Source: Phycisphaerales bacterium
Lineage (GTDB): Bacteria > Planctomycetota > Phycisphaerae > Phycisphaerales > UBA1924
Reading direction: 5' to 3'
Assembly: GCA_003511945.1 (NCBI GenBank)
Contig: DOJA01000302.1
Coordinates: 1-8,688 of the forward strand
DNA: 8,688 bases
The position numbers were made by a program, and so were the translations under genes. Under the pieces are notes generated by a model. The model was given only the letters and a program-made list of their open reading frames with translations, did no database searches and was not told where the DNA came from. This document shows, piece by piece, positions 1 to 6,056 of this stretch (positions within the stretch are counted from its first letter, which is position 1; the number at the start of each line of letters is the position of its first letter).

Positions 1-10
1 AGCGGCGCCA

Positions 11-2791
11 TCAGTCGTTGTCGACCGGGGCGTCGGCGATCGGCTGGTTGTTGAGGGTCTGGTCGGCGCCGGAGTAGAGGTCGCTGGGGGCGTCGGGGTA
101 GGGGAAGTTGGCGGGGAGGGCCAGGCCGCTGAACCAGTTGTCCTTGGCGGCGACCTCGAACGAGCGCGTCTGCTCGTTGAGCTTGTTCATCGCGGCGGCG
201 GACATCTCGCGGTAGGCGCTGGCGGCGGCGATCGCCTGCTGCACGCGGGCCTCCTTCTGCTTGGTGTCGAGGTAAAGGTCGGCGAAGGCGCGGTTGCGGT
301 CGGCGTGGGTCATGGCCACGCGGGCGTTGAAGCGGGCGAAGGTGGACTCGTCCTCGGCGCCGGCGATGCGGAACTGGGCGTTGGAGGCGGCCAGGGCCAT
401 CTGCGTCCGGGCCGCGATCTGGTTGCGGTTGATCGAGTCCTGCGAGTCGAACAGGGCGAACTGGAGGTTGGCGTCCGCGGTGCGCCGGTTGACCTGCGCA
501 TCGGCGAGCAGGCGGTTGGCGTCGGTGACATGGTTGCGGAACTCGACCTCCGCCAGCGCGACCTGGTGGGCGGTCTGGTTGGAGACGATCGCCTCGCCGG
601 TGTTCGCCTTGGAGATCTCGGCGAGCGCCTGGGTGTTGGAGACCGCCTCGGTGTAGTTCGCCTGCGCGACGGCGTAGAACGAGTCGGCCGCCTGCTGGAG
701 CCGCGCCAGTTCGCTGGTCATGATCTGGCGGGTGGTCTCGATCTCCTTGCGCAGCTGGGCGACGGTTGCGCTCTGGGTCCGTTCGAGGGCGTCGGCCTCG
801 GCGAGGAGGCGCCGGTTGGCCGCGTCGCCCCGCTCGCGGGTGGAGACGAGCGCCACCTGCAGCGACTGCAGCTCGGACTGCCCGTTCCGCTCGACCGCCT
901 CGAGCTGCGCCCGCAGCTGAGCCAGCGTGGCGGCCCCCTTGCGCGCGACGAGCTCGGCTTCGCCCTTGAGGTTGGTGATCCGCGCCAGGGTCTCGGTCCG
1001 CTGCGCCTCCGCCTCGCTCTGCGCCCGGGCGAGGACGATGTCGGCCTGCTTCATCTGGCCCTCGGCCAGCGCGATGTGCTGGCTGTTGTCGGCGGTCGAC
1101 TGGTTGAAGGTGGCGTCGGCCTGCGCGAGGGCAGCGTCGTGCCTGGTCTGCTGCGTCCGCCACCACTGCTCGAACGAGGCGGCCCGCTCCTCAGCGGTCG
1201 CGAAGAGCGCCCGCTCGTCCGCGTCGGCCTGCACGCGGATCTTCTCCGACTCCGCCAGCGAGGCCTTGAACCGCGCGACATACTCCGGCTCGACCACCGG
1301 GTTGCGGGCGCCGGCCTTCTTCAGCGAGGGGTTCGCGTCGCCCGAGGTGGGCTTGTTCTGCTTGGGGTCGTTGTTGAACACGCCGGGCATCTCGACCTGG
1401 CCGGAGGCGAGCTGCTTGGCGAAGGTCTCGACGAACTGCGCCCGGAGGCGGGTGGCCTCGGCCTCGGCCTCGGCACGGATGCGGCGGGCCTCCTCCTCGG
1501 CGAGGACGAACTGGTGCGTGGACTGCTCGCGGACCGCGCCGGTGCGGGCCTCGACCTCCGCCTTGACGAACGACGCGCGGGCGTCCTTCTCGATCTTCAT
1601 CGCCTGCACGCGACGGACGGCGATGTCGGCCTTGCCGTGGTCCACGAACGCGCGGATCGAGGCCAGCGACGACTCGTAGTCGTTGCGGTCCAGTTCGACC
1701 TGCTTGTCCGCCTCGGCCCGCATCCGGTCGGACTGCGCCCGGGCCTCCTGCGCCCGCGCGTCCGAGGCCTGCAGCAGGCGCTGCGCCTCCGCCTTGGCGC
1801 GATCGAAGCCCGACTCGGCGGTCGCCATGTTCAGCCGGAACATCTCGTTCACATCCTGGGCCTCGAGCGCGTTGGCCTGGGCCACCAGCTGGGCCACGGT
1901 CGCGGACGACTCGCGGTTCACCGACTCGATCTGCTGGGTCAGTTCGGCGCTGCGGGCCTGGGTCTGGCTGGTCACGGTGTCGATCTGCTGCGCGATCTGC
2001 TGGGCCTCGGCCTGGGCCTTCTCGATCACGGCCCGCGCCTCGGCGCGGAGGGCTGCCGACTGCGACTGCGCCCGCTCCTGGGTCATGTCCGCGACCTTGG
2101 TCATGTGCGCCACCTGCGCACTGCCCCGCTCGGCGACCGCGGAGCGCTCGGCCAGCATGCGGACATGCTCGGACTGCGCCTGCTGCCAGTCGCTCCCGGC
2201 GGCGGCCCGCATCTTCTCGATGTCGCTCTGCCACTCCAGCACCTGGGCCGCCAGCGTCTGGTTGCGGTGGGCCGCCTGGGCGCCGGCCGCGACGGCGGCG
2301 GACCTGTTGTTCTGCACTTCCTCCGCGATCTTCGCGTTGTACACCTGGCGGAGCTTGTCCGCGTCGATCGAGCCGATCTCCTGCTGCGTCATCGCGCCCC
2401 GGCGCTCAGCGTCGGCAAAGGCGAACGCCTGCGCCTGGTCGGCGAAGGCCTTGATCTCCGCCGCCTGGGCCGCGGCGCGACGGGCCTCGCTCTCGGCGCC
2501 GGCGGTCTGGGCTTCGCTCAGCCAGCGGTCGGGCAGCGCGATCCGGTCCGCCTCGGTCCGGTAGAACTCCTCCGAGTAGCGCCCCTCGGCCCGCGAGGGG
2601 TCGATCGAGGCCGTGGCGCGCAGGGCCTGGCCCTGGCGGGTCAGGTTGTCGCCCTTGGCGTATCGGTTCGTGCTCGACGTCGAGCAGCCCGTGACGGCGC
2701 CCGCCGCGAGGACGGACACCAGCGCGGTCACGACGACCGATCGAACGCCGGAGGCGTTGTTCTGGGCCTGGCTGTAGACGCTGCGGTTCAT
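11..2791 (-). CDS. Large coiled-coil lipoprotein, 926 aa, function unknown
   Basis: I do not recognise a named family. The first 36 residues form a lipoprotein signal: Arg3 and Arg17 precede a hydrophobic run (about 18-33) that ends in the lipobox V-T-G-C with Cys36; Ser37 follows, and there is no Asp at +2, so outer-membrane sorting is plausible by the E. coli rule. About residues 95-460 and 505-885 are rich in Ala, Gln, Glu and Arg, almost free of Pro and Gly, and should form long helical coiled coils. A Pro/Asn/Gly-rich break at about 463-505 (PGVFNNDPKQNKP and on) separates them. The C-terminal 40 residues are Pro/Asp-rich and non-helical. SATVAQL occurs at 296-302 and 674-680, suggesting the two halves may be related. 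The frame is open much further upstream (to 3340), but that would run through the nuoD start; the ATG at 2791 has AAGGAG 7 bases before it and starts the signal peptide. A periplasmic structural or spacer role is inference only. Confidence 0.88.
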   Translation of the reverse strand: MNRSVYSQAQNNASGVRSVVVTALVSVLAAGAVTGCSTSSTNRYAKGDNLTRQGQALRATASIDPSRAEGRYSEEFYRTEADRIALPDRWLSEAQTAGAESEARRAAAQAAEIKAFADQAQAFAFADAERRGAMTQQEIGSIDADKLRQVYNAKIAEEVQNNRSAAVAAGAQAAHRNQTLAAQVLEWQSDIEKMRAAAGSDWQQAQSEHVRMLAERSAVAERGSAQVAHMTKVADMTQERAQSQSAALRAEARAVIEKAQAEAQQIAQQIDTVTSQTQARSAELTQQIESVNRESSATVAQLVAQANALEAQDVNEMFRLNMATAESGFDRAKAEAQRLLQASDARAQEARAQSDRMRAEADKQVELDRNDYESSLASIRAFVDHGKADIAVRRVQAMKIEKDARASFVKAEVEARTGAVREQSTHQFVLAEEEARRIRAEAEAEATRLRAQFVETFAKQLASGQVEMPGVFNNDPKQNKPTSGDANPSLKKAGARNPVVEPEYVARFKASLAESEKIRVQADADERALFATAEERAASFEQWWRTQQTRHDAALAQADATFNQSTADNSQHIALAEGQMKQADIVLARAQSEAEAQRTETLARITNLKGEAELVARKGAATLAQLRAQLEAVERNGQSELQSLQVALVSTRERGDAANRRLLAEADALERTQSATVAQLRKEIETTRQIMTSELARLQQAADSFYAVAQANYTEAVSNTQALAEISKANTGEAIVSNQTAHQVALAEVEFRNHVTDANRLLADAQVNRRTADANLQFALFDSQDSINRNQIAARTQMALAASNAQFRIAGAEDESTFARFNARVAMTHADRNRAFADLYLDTKQKEARVQQAIAAASAYREMSAAAMNKLNEQTRSFEVAAKDNWFSGLALPANFPYPDAPSDLYSGADQTLNNQPIADAPVDND

Positions 2792-2798
2792 CCCGTGG

Positions 2799-2804
2799 CT
2801 CCTT
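2799..2804 (-). promoter_or_regulatory. Shine-Dalgarno of the lipoprotein gene
   Basis: AAGGAG on the minus strand, 7 bases before the ATG at 2791. It decides the start against the much longer open frame, which has no such signal and would overlap nuoD. Confidence 0.75.
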
Positions 2805-2914
2805 GTCCGTTCGGCGCGCGATGGGTGCGCGTGCGTGACCGTGGCTGCGACCTCTGACGAACGGTGTGGGCCAAGGGCCCCCCGGCGCTCGTCCCCCGCG
2901 CGTTCCCGACACGC

Positions 2915-2939
2915 GGGGCCGAGGTCGGGTATCGGCCCC
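2915..2939. repeat. Perfect 8-bp inverted repeat in the divergent promoter region
   Basis: GGGGCCGA (2915-2922) and TCGGCCCC (2932-2939) are perfect reverse complements separated by 9 bases. It is 124 bases upstream of the lipoprotein start and about 210 upstream of nuoD, so it could be an operator for a dimeric regulator of either gene. There is no T run on either side to suggest a terminator. In DNA this GC-rich such repeats also arise by chance, so function is uncertain. Confidence 0.4.
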
Positions 2940-3086
2940 CCGACGCGCCGACTCCATGTGCTGGGCAAGGTGGCGCGTCCGTGCCGCCCGGCGCGCCCGC
3001 ACAGACCGCCCCAGCCCGCAAGAACCGACGCGGACCCGCCGCTCCACAACACCAGTTGAGGAAGCCGCCCCGCCCCGACGCCCCCG

Positions 3087-3092
3087 TATACT
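3087..3092 (+). promoter_or_regulatory. Candidate -10 hexamer for nuoD
   Basis: TATACT differs from TATAAT at one position and stands out in a stretch that is otherwise nearly all G and C. The best upstream -35-like hexamer, TTGAGG at 3056-3061, is 25 bases away, too far for a normal sigma-70 spacer, so this is only a candidate. If used, transcription would start near 3099. Confidence 0.35.
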
Positions 3093-3099
3093 CCGCTCC

Positions 3100-3121
3100 G
3101 GGGCGCCCACGACGGCGCCCC
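3100..3121 (+). promoter_or_regulatory. GC-only hairpin in the nuoD leader
   Basis: GGGGCGCC (3100-3107) and GGCGCCCC (3114-3121) pair perfectly over 8 G:C base pairs with a 6-base loop, CACGAC. It lies 8 bases past the TATACT hexamer and ends 15 bases before the AAAGGGG Shine-Dalgarno. If transcription starts near 3099, it would be the first structure in the mRNA, which could protect the 5' end or modulate translation. No T run follows, so it does not look like an intrinsic terminator. Confidence 0.45.
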
Positions 3122-3149
3122 TCCACACAGCAAGGGAAAGGGGCGGATC

Positions 3150-4439
3150 GTGACCTTCGTGCTCAAGCCCGGCGACGCCTTCGATGTCGATGTCGAGAAT
3201 GTCGAGTACCTCAAGGGGCATGTCGACACCGGCGACCGCTGGACCCTGAACTTCGGCCCCCAGCACCCCGCCACCCACACCACGCTCCGGCTCGTCCTCG
3301 AGCTCGACGGCGAGCGCATCGCCCGCTGCACGCCCCACATCGGCTACCTGCACTCGGGCTTCGAGAAGCTCGGCGAGCACCTCGACTACAACCAGTATGT
3401 CACCATCGTCTCGCGGATGAACTACCTCTCGCCGATCGCCAACGACATCTGCTGGCACCACGCGGTCGAGGCCCTCTTCGGGATCGACCTCACCCCGCGC
3501 TGCAAGGTCCTCCGCACGATCATGGCCGAGCTGGCGCGCATCCAGGACCACCTCCTGTGCGTCGGCGCCGCGGCTCTCGACCTCGGCGCCTTCACCGGCT
3601 TCCTCTACGGCTTCAACCCCCGCGAACGCATCTACGACATCTGCGACTTCATCAGCGGGCAGCGCTTCCACCCGGACTGGACCCGCGTGGGCGGCGCCAT
3701 GCAGGACCTGCCCGACGAAGAGAACTTCAAGAAGATGGTGAAGTACTTCGTCAACGAGGACCTGCCCCGCGCGCTGGCCGACCTCGAAGGGCTTGTCTGC
3801 CGCAACCGGATCTTCATCGACCGCACCGCGGGCATCGGCGTCATCAGCAAGGAGGACGCGGTCGCGTGGTCCCTCAGCGGGCCGATCGCCCGCGCCACCG
3901 GGGTCCGGCGCGACCTCCGCAAGGACGAGCCCTACCTCTGCTACGCCGACAACTGGGACGGGCAGGGCGCCCAGGCCGTCGAGTTCAAGGTCCCCCTCCA
4001 CACCGACGGCGATGTCTACGCCCGCTTCCAGGTCCGGCTGGAGGAGATGAAGCAGTCCGCCCACATCATCCGCCAGCTCATCGACAACATCCCCGGCGGC
4101 CCGATCGACACCTTCGCCGACGGCAAGTTCGTGAAGCCGAAGAAGGCCGAGGTCTACGGCTCGATCGAGGGGCTCATCCAGCACTTTGAGCTCATCATGA
4201 GCAACCGGGGCTGGAAGGCGCCGGTGGCGGAGGCCTACGGCGCCAACGAGACCGCCAACGGCGAACTGGGCTACTTCATCGTCGCCGACGGCGGCCCGCG
4301 CCCGTGGCGCGTGAAGACCCGCCCGCCGAGTTTCATCAATTACTCGGTGATGGCGAAGCTGACCGAGGGCCACATGCTGGCGGATGTGGTGGCGGTCATC
4401 GGCAGTCTGAACATCGTGGCGGCGGAGCTGGATCGGTGA
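3150..4439 (+). CDS. nuoD: NADH-quinone oxidoreductase subunit D (complex I, 49-kDa type)
   Basis: NuoD is part of the peripheral arm of respiratory complex I and, with NuoB, lines the quinone pocket at the membrane interface, where electrons from the N2 iron-sulfur cluster reach quinone. At 429 residues it has normal length for a stand-alone subunit (not a NuoCD fusion). Family marks run in order: GPQHPATH (36-43), GYLHSGFEKLGE (65-76), MNYLSP (90-95), and the C-terminal GSLNIVAAELDR ending in the usual Asp-Arg. His43 and Tyr92 are 49 residues apart, the same spacing as the quinone-contacting His/Tyr pair known in Thermus Nqo4 (38/87) and the bovine 49-kDa subunit (59/108). The start is GTG with AAAGGGG (3137-3143) 6 bases before it. 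No nuoA-C precedes it and no nuoE follows; instead the next gene overlaps its stop by 4 bases. A hydrogenase large subunit is excluded because the CxxC nickel ligands are absent. Confidence 0.97.
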   Translation: MTFVLKPGDAFDVDVENVEYLKGHVDTGDRWTLNFGPQHPATHTTLRLVLELDGERIARCTPHIGYLHSGFEKLGEHLDYNQYVTIVSRMNYLSPIANDICWHHAVEALFGIDLTPRCKVLRTIMAELARIQDHLLCVGAAALDLGAFTGFLYGFNPRERIYDICDFISGQRFHPDWTRVGGAMQDLPDEENFKKMVKYFVNEDLPRALADLEGLVCRNRIFIDRTAGIGVISKEDAVAWSLSGPIARATGVRRDLRKDEPYLCYADNWDGQGAQAVEFKVPLHTDGDVYARFQVRLEEMKQSAHIIRQLIDNIPGGPIDTFADGKFVKPKKAEVYGSIEGLIQHFELIMSNRGWKAPVAEAYGANETANGELGYFIVADGGPRPWRVKTRPPSFINYSVMAKLTEGHMLADVVAVIGSLNIVAAELDR

Positions 4440-5053
4440 CCCGGGACGAGCCGTCCCTCCGGACTCTGGTGGATTGGTTCGTCGAGGCCATTGAGTGTGT
4501 TGATCGACAGCATCCCCGTGAGCCTGGGAAACAGTTCAGGCCGGGCTTCGGCCCCTTGTCCGAATCGTTCGGCCTGAAGTTACTTGTAGATTATCTGAGA
4601 ACTAGTCAGCCGACTGTCTTTCAGTCAGCTGGCCCCCGGCGATACGAAGGTACGAGGCAGGAATGCGACCTTGTTATTCCGGGTACATGGGCGATCGAAT
4701 TCAAGCTCGTCCGGCCCTTTGGCGACAACGGCAAAGAAGGCGAGCACTGGTCAGAGAACGCCATTCATCCATATGCCGGCAATGTGAGCGCCGTTGGGGA
4801 CTGTTTCAAACTCCTGAAGGGCGGGTTCACCGAGCGGCCAGCCATCATCGTGTACGGGTTTGAGCATGCTAATCCGAAGCGCGCTCTCGAGCCAGCTATT
4901 CGTGCCTTTGAGGTTATCGCGGATCAGGTATGCGGAATCCGATTGTCACCCCGGATTCAGCGTAGAACCAAGCAACTCGTCCATCCCGTTCACGAAGTGG
5001 CGATGATCTACAGCTGGGAAGTTCTAAGGACTCCTGGCTCCCACGGTGCCTGA
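4436..5053 (+). CDS. Hypothetical protein with PD-(D/E)xK nuclease-like motif
   Basis: I cannot assign a named family. The 205-residue protein carries Glu43 in an amphipathic stretch (FGPLSESFGLKLL), then ECDLVIPG with Asp78, then AIEFKL with Glu88 and Lys90. The order Glu, Asp, nine residues, Glu-x-Lys, with hydrophobic strands around each, matches the PD-(D/E)xK fold shared by restriction enzymes and related nucleases. Later strands and helices (AVGDCFKLLK, PAIIVYGFEH) fit such a core. Its GTG start overlaps the nuoD TGA (GTGA), with GGAG at 4424-4427 inside nuoD, 8 bases before it, so translational coupling is likely. The open frame extends 44 codons further upstream from 4304, but those codons lie inside nuoD and read as shadow. 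Base use differs from its neighbours: 4561-4620 has 27 G+C in 60 (45%) and codons such as TTA, GTA and TAT, which suggests recent acquisition. No methyltransferase gene is beside it. Nuclease activity is inference. Confidence 0.75.
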   Translation: MTRDEPSLRTLVDWFVEAIECVDRQHPREPGKQFRPGFGPLSESFGLKLLVDYLRTSQPTVFQSAGPRRYEGTRQECDLVIPGTWAIEFKLVRPFGDNGKEGEHWSENAIHPYAGNVSAVGDCFKLLKGGFTERPAIIVYGFEHANPKRALEPAIRAFEVIADQVCGIRLSPRIQRRTKQLVHPVHEVAMIYSWEVLRTPGSHGA

Positions 5054-5079
5054 GGCATTCGACCGTCGAGCACCCGGTC

Positions 5080-5958
5080 ATGGCTTCCAAGACACCCCAC
5101 CCCCCCACTCCCCAACAACCCCTCCGCATGCCCGCCGTCCGTCCCGACTTCGCCTCCGCCGAGTCGAGCCCCCATTTCGCCCTTGACCGGGGGGTCGTCG
5201 TCCGTCGCCGCGCCAATCCGCCGGGGCAGGTCATGCCCCCGCACGCCCACCCCTTCGCCACCCTGACCCTCGTCATGGGCGGCGGGTTCTCCGACGAGTA
5301 CGAGTCCGGGACAGCCGAGGGCGCGCCCCTCTCCGTCGCATTCAAGCCCTCTGGCCACCCCCACGCCACCAGCGTGCGCGGGCACGGGATGCGCTCCCTC
5401 GTCATTGAGATCGGACCCGCCATCGAACGGCGCCTGCGCGCCTGCGGCGCCCTCCTCCACGGCTGCGGCGTGAGCACCGACCCACTCATCATCACCCGAA
5501 TGGTGCGGGTGGCCCTCACGACGCTGGACAGCCCGGGGCCGCAGGGCGAACACGCCGTCGATCAGGCGCTGGCGGCGCTCACCCAGCGAGCACGCGGCCC
5601 GATGCCAGCGCAACCGAAGGGCGCCGCGGCACGAGCGCTCAAACTCCTCGAACTGGAGCACGCCGAGTCAACCGGCACCGGCAGCATCGCCGCTGAACTC
5701 GGGCTCCACCCAACCTCCGTCACGCGCATGTTCCGGCGCTCCCTCGGCTGCGGGGTCATGGAGCACCTCCGGCGCCTCCGGGTCAGAGCGGCGGCGGAGC
5801 GACTGGCCAACTCCGCCCTGCCCCTCGCTCTGGTGGCGTGCGAGGCCGGGTTCGCCGATCAGGCCCACATGACCCGATGCTTCCGGCGCGAGACCGGGGT
5901 GACCCCGGGGCTGTATCGGCGCCTGGCCGGCGGACAGATTCCCGTCACGGTTGCTTGA
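5080..5958 (+). CDS. AraC-family transcriptional regulator
   Basis: A cytoplasmic DNA-binding regulator of 292 residues, the usual AraC length. Residues about 30-110 resemble a small cupin-type sensor domain, with PPHAHPFATLTLV (53-65) and a second His pair at 93/95 (GHPHA). The C-terminal domain carries two helix-turn-helix units: about 200-222 (SIAAELGLHPTSVTRMFRRS) and 248-276 (VACEAGFADQAHMTRCFRRE, then TGVTP), the latter being the most conserved part of AraC proteins. The ligand cannot be told from sequence. The ATG at 5080 has no clear Shine-Dalgarno and the first 20 residues are proline-rich; Met17 (ATG at 5128) is an alternative start, also without a good Shine-Dalgarno. It lies 26 bases after the nuclease-like gene and 98 bases before the serine hydrolase gene, which it might control, though nothing in the sequence proves this. 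G+C returns to the high level of the rest of the window here. Confidence 0.92.
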   Translation: MASKTPHPPTPQQPLRMPAVRPDFASAESSPHFALDRGVVVRRRANPPGQVMPPHAHPFATLTLVMGGGFSDEYESGTAEGAPLSVAFKPSGHPHATSVRGHGMRSLVIEIGPAIERRLRACGALLHGCGVSTDPLIITRMVRVALTTLDSPGPQGEHAVDQALAALTQRARGPMPAQPKGAAARALKLLELEHAESTGTGSIAAELGLHPTSVTRMFRRSLGCGVMEHLRRLRVRAAAERLANSALPLALVACEAGFADQAHMTRCFRRETGVTPGLYRRLAGGQIPVTVA

Positions 5959-6023
5959 TCCGTTCAATACCCGGCGTCGCCCCGGGGTCACGATGGTCGT
6001 AGAGGCCGTTCTGCCCCGCTCGT

Positions 6024-6040
6024 GAGGGCCAGAAGCCCTC
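6024..6040 (+). promoter_or_regulatory. Hairpin just upstream of the hydrolase Shine-Dalgarno
   Basis: GAGGGC (6024-6029) and GCCCTC (6035-6040) pair perfectly around the loop CAGAA. A C run follows rather than a T run, and GGAGT (6046-6050) begins 5 bases later. It could be a weak terminator of the AraC gene, or a leader structure affecting translation of the hydrolase gene. I saw no convincing promoter in 5959-6056. Confidence 0.35.
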
Positions 6041-6056
6041 CCCCCGGAGTGACCCG

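Larger units (their letters stand above)
2792..3149. other. Divergent intergenic region between the lipoprotein gene and nuoD
   Basis: The 358 bases must hold the promoters of both divergent genes. I see no convincing gene: the open frames here are GC-driven shadows. Contents I can point to are the Shine-Dalgarno of each gene, a TATACT hexamer 58 bases upstream of the nuoD start codon, and two perfect 8-bp inverted repeats (2915-2939 and 3100-3121). I could not find a well-spaced -35/-10 pair for the lipoprotein gene. Confidence 0.7.

Noticed and set aside
305..2857. 850-codon open frame on the plus strand opposite the lipoprotein gene
   Set aside because: It is a shadow of the GC-rich codon use of the minus-strand gene: Leu/Gly/Arg-rich translation without domains, while the minus strand has a lipobox, a Shine-Dalgarno and a coherent coiled coil.
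3056..3092. TTGAGG paired with TATACT as a full sigma-70 promoter for nuoD
   Set aside because: The spacer is 25 bases, well beyond the usual 16-18, so only the -10 hexamer is kept as a weak candidate.
2792..3340. 183-codon N-terminal extension of the lipoprotein frame
   Set aside because: It would run through the divergent promoter region and the 5' end of nuoD, and would bury the signal peptide and lipobox inside the protein.
2406..4373. 655-codon minus-strand open frame across nuoD and the intergenic region
   Set aside because: It lies antisense to the clearly real nuoD and in a different frame from the lipoprotein; composition is Val/Asp/Gly-rich shadow with no recognisable motif.
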